Below, one piece after another: positions 56,111 through 64,000 of a stretch of 64,000 nucleotides of DNA. This stretch comes from Bacillus badius NBRC 15713 (GTDB lineage Bacteria; Bacillota; Bacilli; Bacillales; Domibacillaceae). Where the stretch lies: positions 1-64,000 of the forward strand of contig NZ_BCVF01000013.1 in NCBI RefSeq assembly GCF_001591605.1. Direction: 5' to 3'. Made by a program: the position numbers and the translations under genes. The notes below the pieces were generated by a model. It ran no database searches. It saw nothing but the letters and a program-made list of their open reading frames with translations, and was not told the DNA's origin. Every line of letters starts with the position of its first letter. Position 1 is the first letter of the stretch.

Positions 56111-59100
56111 TTATTTAAGCACCACGTTCTCCTCACCAATGATCTCACGCAATTCAGTGAGCAGAGGTTCTGCCGGCTTAACGGAGTTTCTTCTGTGAAG
56201 CCTAACCGTTTGCCGGTTCTTCTCATAATGAAGAACGACAGGTGTTTCTCCTTGAAACCGATGGATTAGCCGGTGAATATCTTCAAGGATCAAATGCTCA
56301 TCCGGCGCTTCCGGTATTTTGATGTATAAGATTTTCTCTCTCTCTGCGCACCGCTCTTCCACTTGCTTGAGCGTATAGGCCGTTTTCACTATGAATTGCT
56401 TTCGTCCGCTTCTCTCTTCAGTATCCCCCGCTAAGTACAGGATCGATCCTTTTTCCAAAAGAGCGGAATACTTTCTGTAAACGGCCGGAAAGAACACGGT
56501 TTCTATTTCGCCGCTGCTATCTGAACAGTGGGCAAATGCCATGTTTTCTCCTTTTTTCGTACGGATCACTTTAACTTCATTTACAAATACGCCTATAGAC
56601 ACTCCGCGGCTGCCCGGGGACAATTCAGTAGCAAAAACCGCTCCTTCTTGCTTAAAAAGCGGTTCATACCGTTCTAACGGGTGTGCTGATAAATAAAAAC
56701 CAAGAACCTCCTTCTCCAATTGAAGCTTGTCCTCCATGCTCATCGGCTCTGTTGATGCATACTTTGGTTTTGGAAAGAAATCCTCTTCCGCACCCTCCAT
56801 TGGCTGAATAAGCTGAGCATGCTCAATAGCAATATCAAGCGTAGCCAGCAAAACAGCCCGGTCCTCGTGAAATTCATCAAATGCTCCGGCAAACAGCAGT
56901 GCCTCAAGTGCTTTGCGGTTCACTATTTGAACCGGCACCCGCAGGCAAAAGTCAAACAAATCGGCAAAAGGTCCTTTTTCCCGGGCATCCGTGATAGCCT
57001 TCATTACGCCTGCTCCAATACCCTTAATGGCAGCCAGGCTAAATCGGATGCTGTCCCCTTCAGCCTTAAAAGGGTAATGGCTGGCATTAACAGACGGCGG
57101 CAGCAAAGCGATCCCCATTCCTTTCGCTTCCGCAGCATACTGTCTGACCTTATCCTCGTTGCCGATGGCGGAGCTAAGCAATGCAGCCATAAAAATAGTC
57201 GGATAATGTGCTTTAATATAGGCCATGCCATAAGCAATAAAACTGTAGGCCACCGCATGGCTGCGATTAAATCCATAATTAGCAAACTGAACAATCATCT
57301 GATAAATCGCTTCGGCAGCTTCTTTGCTGTAGCCATTCTTTATTGCTCCTTCGACAAAATGGCGTCTTTCGCTGTCGAGCACATCCTTTTTCTTTTTACT
57401 GACAGCCCTTCTCAATAAATCCGCTTCTCCCAATGAAAAACCGGCGAACTTAGAGGCAATTTCCATAATTTGCTCCTGATAAATCAGCACCCCGTAAGTG
57501 GGCTCTAAGATGTCCTTTAAGTCCGGATGCGGATAGTGAACCGGCTGCCGCCCATGCTTCCGCTCTATATAGAGCGGGATGCTTTCCATCGGGCCCGGCC
57601 GGTACAGCGCATTGACTGCGACAAGATCTTCGAACCGGTTCGGCTGAAGCTTTATCAAAACGTTACGCATTCCAGCCGATTCCAGCTGAAAAATTCCCGT
57701 TGTCTTCCCTTGCGCGAGCAATTGAAAGGTTTTCTCATTCTGTAAAGGTATATTCTGCAAAGTTAGCCGTTTTCCTTCAACATAATAAATAGAATCGATC
57801 ATCCTTTCCAGAATGCTCAAGTTGCGCAGGCCGAGCAAATCAATTTTTAACAGCCCTAATTCTTCAAGGTCGCCCATCGGAAATTGGGTTAAAAGCACAT
57901 CATCGTGGCCAGCTTGCACAGCAACAAGATCGGTCAAAGGCGGCTCTGTAATGACCATTCCAGCTGCATGTGTAGAGGTGTGGCGCGGCAGTCCTTCAAG
58001 CGTCAGGGCCGTTCGGTAAATGCTCTCATGTTCTCCTGTTCGATGCACCCACTCCCGAAAGCGGACAGAGTCTTGATACTGCTGTTCAAGTGTTAGCCCC
58101 GGCCGTGAAGGAATCATTCTTGACAGTTGCTCCAGTTCTTGGGAGGTTAAGCCAAATACCCGGGCTACATCGCGAATCACCGCTTTCGCAGACAATGTCC
58201 CAAACGTAATAATTTGCGCGGCATGAAGCGTTCCATACTTGTTGGCCACATAGCGAATCACCTCATCCCGCCGATGATCGGGAAAATCAAGATCGATATC
58301 CGGCATCGTTACCCGCTCAGGATTAAGAAACCGTTCAAATAGAAGGCCGTACTCAAGCGGATCGACTGTGGTAATGCCGAGCACATAAGCGACGAGCGAG
58401 CCGGCGGCCGATCCCCTGCCCGGTCCCGTTAAAATATGCTTATCCTTGGCAAACTTCATAAAATCCCAAACGATCAGAAAATAGTCACAAAACCCCATTT
58501 TTTTAATCGTTTCAAGTTCATAGGCAAGCCGGTCTCTATAGGCTGGCTTTTCGGAAAGACCGGCTTCCTCCAGCGCATTGACACAAAGCTCTTTTAAGTA
58601 TTCAGAAGCAGACCGGCCTTCCGGCAACGGATACTTCGGAAGCATGCGGCGATCGAAAGAAATCTCCACTTCGCAAGCGCCTGCAATGTTGACTGTTTGC
58701 TCCAGCGCCTCCGGCAAATCAGCAAACAGCTCCTTCATCTCCTCTTTAGAAGAAAAATATGACCGGTCATTCGCATCAATTTCCTTATCTGCTAATTTCC
58801 TGCCATCTCTGATCGCTTCCAGACACCGGACAGCGAACGCCTCTTCTTTATGTAAATAAGTAACCCGGTTCGTTACAAGCAGAGGAATCGAAAGATCCCC
58901 GCTCAACTCTTTCATCTTCTCGGTCACCATTTCCTCGTCCTTGCGTCCATGACGGGCTACCGACAAAAAAAAGTGCCCTGGGTCAAACTGCTGCTGCAAT
59001 AAATCAGCCGCTTCTTTTGCCCGGACAGGATCGTTGATAAGCAGCTGCTCTACTTCTCCTTCATCCCCCGGAGTAAAGGCAAACAATCCAGAAGAATAGC

Positions 59101-59443
59101 CCTTGAGCCACTTTATTGGAATTCCTGTTTTTGCTCTTGTCTGAATAGCACTGGAAATTTTCAAAAGGTGATGATAGCCATCATTATTTTTGGCTAACAG
59201 CACGAGCGGATAAGAACGCTCCTCACCCAGTACGCTTTCAACATCCGCAATTAAACCGATAATCGGCTTAATGCCCGCTTTAAGGCACGATTTATAAAAA
59301 GGAACAGCTCCATACATCACATTGCGGTCTGTAATGGCGAGCGCGTCATAACCTAGCTCCTTCGCTCTTGCGGTTAGCCGATCAATGGCGATGGCACTAG
59401 ACAATAGACTGTAGCCTGTTTGAACTTGCAGATGGGTAAACAT
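56111..59443 (-). CDS. dnaE: DNA polymerase III alpha subunit DnaE
   Basis: A 1110-residue C-family replicative polymerase that in Bacillus extends RNA primers, mainly on the lagging strand, before PolC takes over. The PHP domain (about 1-210), the catalytic Asp pair in MPDIDLDFPD, GPGRGSAAGSLVAYVL, YQEQIM and YGFNRSHAVAYS are intact, with an OB-fold near 930-1010. The ATG at 59443 lies 9 bases after AAGGAAGG and gives MFTHLQVQTGYS; the frame upstream to 59590 overlaps the divergent ytrH region and is not expected to be translated. Confidence 0.97.
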   Translation of the reverse strand: MFTHLQVQTGYSLLSSAIAIDRLTARAKELGYDALAITDRNVMYGAVPFYKSCLKAGIKPIIGLIADVESVLGEERSYPLVLLAKNNDGYHHLLKISSAIQTRAKTGIPIKWLKGYSSGLFAFTPGDEGEVEQLLINDPVRAKEAADLLQQQFDPGHFFLSVARHGRKDEEMVTEKMKELSGDLSIPLLVTNRVTYLHKEEAFAVRCLEAIRDGRKLADKEIDANDRSYFSSKEEMKELFADLPEALEQTVNIAGACEVEISFDRRMLPKYPLPEGRSASEYLKELCVNALEEAGLSEKPAYRDRLAYELETIKKMGFCDYFLIVWDFMKFAKDKHILTGPGRGSAAGSLVAYVLGITTVDPLEYGLLFERFLNPERVTMPDIDLDFPDHRRDEVIRYVANKYGTLHAAQIITFGTLSAKAVIRDVARVFGLTSQELEQLSRMIPSRPGLTLEQQYQDSVRFREWVHRTGEHESIYRTALTLEGLPRHTSTHAAGMVITEPPLTDLVAVQAGHDDVLLTQFPMGDLEELGLLKIDLLGLRNLSILERMIDSIYYVEGKRLTLQNIPLQNEKTFQLLAQGKTTGIFQLESAGMRNVLIKLQPNRFEDLVAVNALYRPGPMESIPLYIERKHGRQPVHYPHPDLKDILEPTYGVLIYQEQIMEIASKFAGFSLGEADLLRRAVSKKKKDVLDSERRHFVEGAIKNGYSKEAAEAIYQMIVQFANYGFNRSHAVAYSFIAYGMAYIKAHYPTIFMAALLSSAIGNEDKVRQYAAEAKGMGIALLPPSVNASHYPFKAEGDSIRFSLAAIKGIGAGVMKAITDAREKGPFADLFDFCLRVPVQIVNRKALEALLFAGAFDEFHEDRAVLLATLDIAIEHAQLIQPMEGAEEDFFPKPKYASTEPMSMEDKLQLEKEVLGFYLSAHPLERYEPLFKQEGAVFATELSPGSRGVSIGVFVNEVKVIRTKKGENMAFAHCSDSSGEIETVFFPAVYRKYSALLEKGSILYLAGDTEERSGRKQFIVKTAYTLKQVEERCAEREKILYIKIPEAPDEHLILEDIHRLIHRFQGETPVVLHYEKNRQTVRLHRRNSVKPAEPLLTELREIIGEENVVLK

Positions 59444-59590
59444 CGGTCTCATCCTTCCTTGACGCTTTTCGTCCCTGACTTCTTTCTTCATTATAAGACG
59501 GAGGCTGGCAAAAAGAAAATATGTTCTGTTTTCATAGGCCGGCCTGCTGCTACATATATAAATAGAAAGACAAGCAACTGTGGAGGGCAT

Positions 59591-59926
59591 ATGGCAGAAA
59601 CTTTTTTTGATGAACTATTTAAATGTTATTTTATCGCATTTGGCGTTTTGCTGGGCGGTTCGTTAATTGGCGGTCTAGCATCCTTTGCGACGGGGAGGCC
59701 GCTTCTAACCGGCATTTCTCAAATTAGCGAAGGCTTGCGGATTTGGGCTATCATTGCAGCCATTGGCGGCACATTTGATACGGTATATAGTTTTGAACGC
59801 GGCTTTTTAAATGGCGAAACGAAAGATCTATTTAAACAATTTTTGCTTATTCTATCGGCAATGGGCGGCACCGCTACAGGGACGGCCATTATCGTCTGGC
59901 TGACCGGGGAGCATATCTCGCCATGA
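59591..59926 (+). CDS. ytrH: Sporulation membrane protein YtrH
   Basis: A 111-residue membrane protein with three helices (about 10-32, 45-60, 83-103) needed for efficient sporulation in B. subtilis. GGAGG lies 4 bases before the ATG at 59591; the open frame upstream to 59420 overlaps dnaE and has no ribosome site. Its TGA overlaps the ATG of ytrI. Confidence 0.93.
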   Translation: MAETFFDELFKCYFIAFGVLLGGSLIGGLASFATGRPLLTGISQISEGLRIWAIIAAIGGTFDTVYSFERGFLNGETKDLFKQFLLILSAMGGTATGTAIIVWLTGEHISP

Positions 59927-60432
59927 GAGTTCCATCTTTGCACAATAGACAAAGAACTAAGCAACTGCTGGCCGGGGCAGCAGTTGGATTCTGCCTCAGC
60001 TGGCTGCTCTTTCTCTACATGTTCGGGGCTATGCAGGAAAGACAGGCGGCCAAGCTGGAAAAACAAAAAAAAGTGATGGATGAATTAAAAGTACAGCTGG
60101 AGATCTGGCAAGAAGAGTATAAGGAGCTGAACAAAAAAAACCTGCACAAGTTGACTGTGCAGGAAATAGAAATTGATATTATCAATTATAAAAAGTATGG
60201 AATTGATGATTCCCAGAGTATTTTCGCTGCAAAAGAACAAATAAAAGAAGATTTATCTGTTTTGTATGCGAAAGATCTGGAGACGGTCTACTCTCATAAA
60301 GAATTAATTCGGCAGACCATTGAAAACAAGAGATTAAAAATGAATAAGCGCAGCTACTCTCTTCATGTCAAAGAGTGGTATTTTTACACAACCGTTCATA
60401 TTCAGCTAGAACTGGGCTTAGAAGGCGGCTAA
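59923..60432 (+). CDS. ytrI: Sporulation membrane protein YtrI
   Basis: A 169-residue protein with one N-terminal membrane helix (about 15-37), a coiled coil (about 38-75) and a soluble C-terminal domain. It is the usual partner of YtrH, made in the mother cell under SigE control in B. subtilis. Four-base overlap with ytrH. Convergent with nrnA. Confidence 0.9.
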   Translation: MRVPSLHNRQRTKQLLAGAAVGFCLSWLLFLYMFGAMQERQAAKLEKQKKVMDELKVQLEIWQEEYKELNKKNLHKLTVQEIEIDIINYKKYGIDDSQSIFAAKEQIKEDLSVLYAKDLETVYSHKELIRQTIENKRLKMNKRSYSLHVKEWYFYTTVHIQLELGLEGG

Positions 60433-60435
60433 CTA

Positions 60436-61377
60436 TTATTTACTTTCCTGGCATAACCGTTCCAGATCGGCGGCTACTTTCTCCGCTTCCTCCCATGAAT
60501 ATACAGAAGCACCGGCTGCAAGCGGATGGCCGCCGCCTTTATATTTTTTCGCAATTTCATTAATGACCGGCTTCTTAGAACGCAGACGAACACGAATTTG
60601 ATCGGCTTCTTCAATAAAGAAAACCCACGCTTTGATTCCTTTTACGCTGCCAAGTGAGCTAACGAGCAGCGAGGCCTCAGAGGGGGCCACTTGAAATTCT
60701 TCAAGAAGCTCTTTTTTAAGCGTAACCGAAGCCGCCCCGCTCGGTGATAAGCGGAATGTCTGTAAAATATGGCCTTGAAGCTTCAGCACTTTTTCTTCTG
60801 TTTCATACATCCGGTCAAACAGCTCATTACGGTCAAAGTTATATTGCAGCAGCTCACCGGCAAACTCCATCGTACGCGTTGTTGTGCTGGGGTAAAGAAA
60901 GCGGCCCGTGTCGCCGACAATGCCGGCAAACAGCAGCCGTGCGGCCTCATCGTTCAAGCGCAATCCTTCTTCTTTGCCGCTAATATACAAATCATAAATC
61001 ATTTCACTCACAGAGCTGGCCGATGTATCCACCCACAAAAGATCGCCGTACGGATCTTCATTCGGGTGATGATCGATTTTGATCCATTCCTTTCCGAGCT
61101 TATAGCGCTGGTCACAAATTCTTTCCTGGTTGGCAGTATCGCATACAATAACGAGCGCCCCTTCGTACACTTCATCCTGAATGACATCCAGCTTGCGCAA
61201 ATAGGCAAGTGTCGGCTCTTCTTTCCCGACCGTATACACATTCTTATGGGGAAAGGAAGCACGAATCATTTCCGCTAACCCTCCTTGTGATCCGTAGGCG
61301 TCCGGGTCAGGGCGAACATGACGGTGAATAATAATCGTATCGTACTCTTTTATTTTTTTGATAATTTGACTCTTCAT
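60436..61377 (-). CDS. nrnA: Bifunctional oligoribonuclease/PAP phosphatase NrnA
   Basis: A 313-residue DHH/DHHA1 phosphoesterase that degrades very short RNAs and dephosphorylates 3',5'-adenosine bisphosphate, the by-product of sulfate assimilation. Metal motifs HVRPDPDAYGSQ (about 20-31), VCDTANQERI and DHHPNEDPYGD are present; DHHA1 ends with KYKGGGHPLAAGA. The ATG at 61377 follows AAAGGAG by 6 bases; the longer frame overlaps the divergent ytpI promoter. Confidence 0.96.
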   Translation of the reverse strand: MKSQIIKKIKEYDTIIIHRHVRPDPDAYGSQGGLAEMIRASFPHKNVYTVGKEEPTLAYLRKLDVIQDEVYEGALVIVCDTANQERICDQRYKLGKEWIKIDHHPNEDPYGDLLWVDTSASSVSEMIYDLYISGKEEGLRLNDEAARLLFAGIVGDTGRFLYPSTTTRTMEFAGELLQYNFDRNELFDRMYETEEKVLKLQGHILQTFRLSPSGAASVTLKKELLEEFQVAPSEASLLVSSLGSVKGIKAWVFFIEEADQIRVRLRSKKPVINEIAKKYKGGGHPLAAGASVYSWEEAEKVAADLERLCQESK

Positions 61378-61473
61378 TCCTGTCTCCTTTGTGACATTCA
61401 GTTTTTTTAGTAGAATTTCCTCTGCATTCTCGTTAAAATGGAGATGTTTGAACAAATAAATGGAGGAAAATCT

Positions 61474-61779
61474 ATGCCCGTTTTAGCCTTTATTATCATT
61501 TTATCGTTGGCTTTTTACATTTTTTACAAAGTACAATATGTGAGAAGCAGACGGCCAATGGAGAAAAAATGGTTATCCGCTAAATCCAGTATGGCGCTAG
61601 GCTTGTTTGTCGGCATGTTTGGCTTGAATACATTATTTATCCAGCAGACGACAGTCTCATACATCGTTGCTGCTTTATTCATGCTCATTGGTTTCACAAG
61701 CTTGTGGACAGGCTTTAAAGCTTACCGCCACGTACTTCCTTATGCACAAAGGGAAGCTGAGGAATTAAATAACCAATAA
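61474..61779 (+). CDS. ytpI: YtpI-like membrane protein
   Basis: A 101-residue protein with three helices (about 2-18, 42-58, 62-80) and the conserved YKVQYVRSRRPMEKKWLSAK and SSMALGLFVGMFG of YtpI. Function unknown. GGAGG lies 7 bases before the ATG at 61474, better than the ATG at 61438, which overlaps the nrnA promoter region. Confidence 0.9.
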   Translation: MPVLAFIIILSLAFYIFYKVQYVRSRRPMEKKWLSAKSSMALGLFVGMFGLNTLFIQQTTVSYIVAALFMLIGFTSLWTGFKAYRHVLPYAQREAEELNNQ

Positions 61780-61789
61780 GGTTTTGAAA

Positions 61790-61826
61790 GGAGGATGCCC
61801 TGCAGTCGTGGGACATCCTCTTTTTG
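61790..61826 (+). terminator. Terminator of ytpI
   Basis: GAGGATG(C)CCC pairs with GGG(A)CATCCTC around a 9-base loop and is followed by TTTTTG. Confidence 0.88.
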
Positions 61827-61853
61827 ACGCTCGGCGATAGCGGCTCTTTTCTG

Positions 61854-63176
61854 TTATTGCCTATCCAGAATTTGGCACATCATTAAGGCTTTCCCGACAA
61901 GAAGGCCGCCGTTGTAGACTTCCACATCGACCTTCCCGAATTTACGTCCGACCTCCAGAACGTTCGGGTGGATTTCAAGCAAGCTTTCCATTTGTACCGG
62001 CTTCGAGAAGTAAATCGTAATATTCTCCACAACAATGTCGCCTTTTTTTCTAGCCCGCAATGAACGCCTTGCCGCCTCCGTAACAATGGTCGTAAACACC
62101 CCATAAGAGATCGCGCCAAGCTGATTCGTCATCTGCGGAGTTACTTCAAACGTGTATGTTTCTTCTTCCTTATTGCCTGATACGTCAATTTGATTCGTAA
62201 TCGTATCATCCAGCGTTTCTCCCATTTGCGGCTGGCGCTGGGCCATTTGCAATGTTTTCAGCACATCCTGCCGGCTGACAATGCCTTGAATACGATTTTG
62301 ATCATCAACGACCGGCAGGAGCTCAATGCCTTCCCAGATCATCATGTGGGCGGCAGCTGCCACGCTCGTTTTCATCGTAACGGTGATCGGCTGCTTTGTC
62401 ATCACCTTTTCGATCAGCGTATCCTTATCTGTCCCCATTATATCCTTCGACGTAACAATTCCCTGCACCTTCAGCTGACGGTCAAGCACAGGAAAGCGGC
62501 TATGAAGGGTTGTCCGGTTTTTCTCAATCCACTGGTTGACTGTATCGCCTACAGTAAGTGAAACTGTCTGGTCAAATGGAGTAAAAATGTCACCGACAAG
62601 CACAATTTCCTTTTTAATTAGCTGGTCATAAATCGCGCGGTTAATCATCGTAGCCACGGTAAATGTATCATAGGCGGTGGTAATGACGGGAAGCTCCAGC
62701 TCGTCTGCAAGCTTCGTTACATGATCATCCGCCTGGAATCCGCCAGTAATCAGCACGCCCGCTCCAGCTTGCAAGGCCAGTTCATGTGCTTTTGTCCGGT
62801 TGCCGACAATAAGCAGATTATCCGGGCCAGTATATCTCATCATTGCTTCTAGCTTCATGGCGCCAATGACAAAACGGTTTAGGGTCTTATGCAAGCCGGC
62901 CCTGCCGCCTAGTACCTGGCCGTCAATAATGTTCACGACTTCCGCAAAGGTCAGCTTCTCAATATTTTCTTTTTTCTTTTGTTCGATCCGGATGGTTCCA
63001 ACACGCTCGATCGCTGAAACAAATCCTTTAGCTTCTGCATCCTTGATCGCACGGTAGGCTGTCCCTTCACTAACTGAGAGCGCTTTAGCAATTTGCCGCA
63101 CGGAAATTTTCTCGCCGATCGGCAATCCCTCTATGTATTGTAAGATTTGTTCGTGTTTTGTAATCAACTGTTTCAC
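61854..63176 (-). CDS. ytoI: DRTGG-CBS-hotdog domain protein YtoI
   Basis: A 440-residue, probably regulatory protein. Order: N-terminal helix-turn-helix (about 15-55; VRQIAKALSVSEGTAYRAIK), DRTGG domain (about 75-180), two CBS domains (about 190-310) that may bind adenine nucleotides, and a C-terminal hotdog (thioesterase-like) domain (about 330-440). Function unknown in B. subtilis. GTG start after AAAGGGACAG. Confidence 0.93.
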   Translation of the reverse strand: MKQLITKHEQILQYIEGLPIGEKISVRQIAKALSVSEGTAYRAIKDAEAKGFVSAIERVGTIRIEQKKKENIEKLTFAEVVNIIDGQVLGGRAGLHKTLNRFVIGAMKLEAMMRYTGPDNLLIVGNRTKAHELALQAGAGVLITGGFQADDHVTKLADELELPVITTAYDTFTVATMINRAIYDQLIKKEIVLVGDIFTPFDQTVSLTVGDTVNQWIEKNRTTLHSRFPVLDRQLKVQGIVTSKDIMGTDKDTLIEKVMTKQPITVTMKTSVAAAAHMMIWEGIELLPVVDDQNRIQGIVSRQDVLKTLQMAQRQPQMGETLDDTITNQIDVSGNKEEETYTFEVTPQMTNQLGAISYGVFTTIVTEAARRSLRARKKGDIVVENITIYFSKPVQMESLLEIHPNVLEVGRKFGKVDVEVYNGGLLVGKALMMCQILDRQ

Positions 63177-63243
63177 CTGTCCCTTTCAGACTCGCTAATA
63201 CAGTTATTATACTTTGAAATAAGAAGGGATTCAATTTGATTCA

Positions 63244-63273
63244 GAAAAGGCTGCAAGGTTCCTCTTGCAGCCT
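63244..63273 (-). terminator. Terminator of ytkL
   Basis: GGCTGCAAG pairs with CTTGCAGCC around a 6-base loop; the minus-strand copy ends in TTTTCTG. Confidence 0.85.
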
Positions 63274-63281
63274 GAATGCTG

Positions 63282-63962
63282 TTACAGTTCAAGTGATTGT
63301 CCGGGCTCTAACACTTTGCCGTTCTTCGCTTCCAGCTTTTCAGCAAATGCGTGAGGGTCCTGCTGGATAGGCGGGAACGTATTGAAGTGGATCGGAACTA
63401 CTTGCTTTGCCTGCAAAAACTTAGCAGCAAGCGCCGCGTCATCTGGCCCCATTGTGAAATTGTCGCCTATTGGCAGAAATGCAAGATCGATCGGATGAAG
63501 TTCGCCAATGAGCTTCATATCAGAAAAAATCCCTGTATCGCCGGCATGATAAATGGTCTTTCCTTCAGCCATTAGCAAAACACCGGCTGGCATCCCCATA
63601 TAAAGGAACGTACCATCTTCCTGCTCGATCCCCGATCCGTGAAACGCCTGTGTAAATTTTACGCGTCCAAACTCAAACTCGCGGCTTCCGCCAATATGCA
63701 TAGGGTGAGCATTCACTCCTTGATGGCTAAGATAAGTAGCCAGTTCATTTACTGCGATCACAAGCGCATTGCTCTTTTTGGCAAGTTCTACTGTATCTCC
63801 CACATGGTCCCCATGGCCATGCGTCAAAATAATAAAATCCGGCTGTTCATTTTCAACTTTTAAATCCGTTAAATCATTGCCAGTAATAAATGGATCAATC
63901 AAAATTGTCTTGCCGTTTGTTTCCACCTTTACGATGGAATGTCCATGATAAGATACCTTCAT
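63282..63962 (-). CDS. ytkL: Metal-dependent hydrolase, UPF0173 family (YtkL)
   Basis: A 226-residue metallo-beta-lactamase-fold protein. The metal motif [10 protein letters not shown] (about 48-57), GDTGIFSDM and the late HFNTFP are intact. No firm substrate is known for UPF0173. AAAGGAG precedes the ATG. The 38 bases to the window end hold only its upstream region. Confidence 0.95.
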   Translation of the reverse strand: MKVSYHGHSIVKVETNGKTILIDPFITGNDLTDLKVENEQPDFIILTHGHGDHVGDTVELAKKSNALVIAVNELATYLSHQGVNAHPMHIGGSREFEFGRVKFTQAFHGSGIEQEDGTFLYMGMPAGVLLMAEGKTIYHAGDTGIFSDMKLIGELHPIDLAFLPIGDNFTMGPDDAALAAKFLQAKQVVPIHFNTFPPIQQDPHAFAEKLEAKNGKVLEPGQSLEL

Positions 63963-64000
63963 ATGTAAAAACTCCTTTCACAAAATCATTTCCACTTCTA

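Noticed and set aside
59444-59590. N-terminal extension of dnaE
   Set aside because: The extra residues do not match DnaE, overlap the divergent ytrH region and lack a ribosome site; AAGGAAGG favours 59443.
59420-59590. N-terminal extension of ytrH
   Set aside because: It runs antisense through dnaE; GGAGG directly before the ATG at 59591 fixes the start.

Overview
The window comes from the chromosome of a low-to-mid G+C, endospore-forming member of the Bacillaceae. The evidence is the gene order and the sporulation genes. From 26 kb to the right edge the order infC-rpmI-rplT, thrS, dnaI-dnaB-nrdR, speD, gapB, coaE, ytaF, mutM, polA, phoR-phoP, mdh-icd-citZ, ytwI, ytvI, fxsA, pyk-pfkA, accA-accD, ytsJ, dnaE, ytrH-ytrI, nrnA, ytpI, ytoI, ytkL is the well-known Bacillus subtilis order. 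Sporulation-linked genes (sspN-like, ytrH, ytrI, ytvI, ytaF) are present. I cannot name the genus. No rRNA, tRNA, CRISPR, prophage or insertion sequence was seen.

Layout. 0-9.8 kb is an accessory mix: an RDD membrane protein with an M48 peptidase-ankyrin fusion, a half-size MFS protein with an FAD oxidoreductase, an SLH-anchored amidase, a tiny spore-protein gene, a squalene/phytoene synthase homologue, an AI-2E family permease and three small membrane proteins. 9.8-16.2 kb holds the sulfite reductase operon cysJI, a YueI-like gene, and a ysdA-dUTPase-ysdC cluster. 16.4-26.1 kb is an inserted catabolic cluster: YodQ/R/S/T-like genes, a PucR regulator, an amino-acid ABC importer and a thiolase. 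It separates rplT from ysdA/ysdC, which are neighbours in B. subtilis. 26.3-64 kb is core metabolism and replication, interrupted only by a small XRE regulator/membrane-protein pair at 35 kb.

How the genes work together. The 16.6-26.1 kb cluster reads as one pathway: import of a small amino compound, deacetylation (M20 enzyme), transamination to a 3-keto acid, CoA transfer and thiolysis to acetyl-CoA. It matches the lower half of the beta-lysine route of Bacillus (kamA-yodPQRST) but has no aminomutase or acetyltransferase here. A perfect cre match lies in front of its transporter. The core block holds the central carbon genes (gapB, pfkA, pyk, citZ, icd, mdh, ytsJ, accDA), whose control sites can be read: CcpN-type sites at gapB, a cre at citZ, and a shared GGTCxGACC palindrome at ytsJ and pfkA that fits the FadR-type GntR regulator encoded beside ytsJ.

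RNA-level control is rich: a T-box before thrS, an L20-type attenuator and an AUU start codon at infC, and a structured leader before speD that I cannot assign to any known family. Many starts were moved from the longest reading frame to the codon that follows a clear Shine-Dalgarno sequence; each entry says why.
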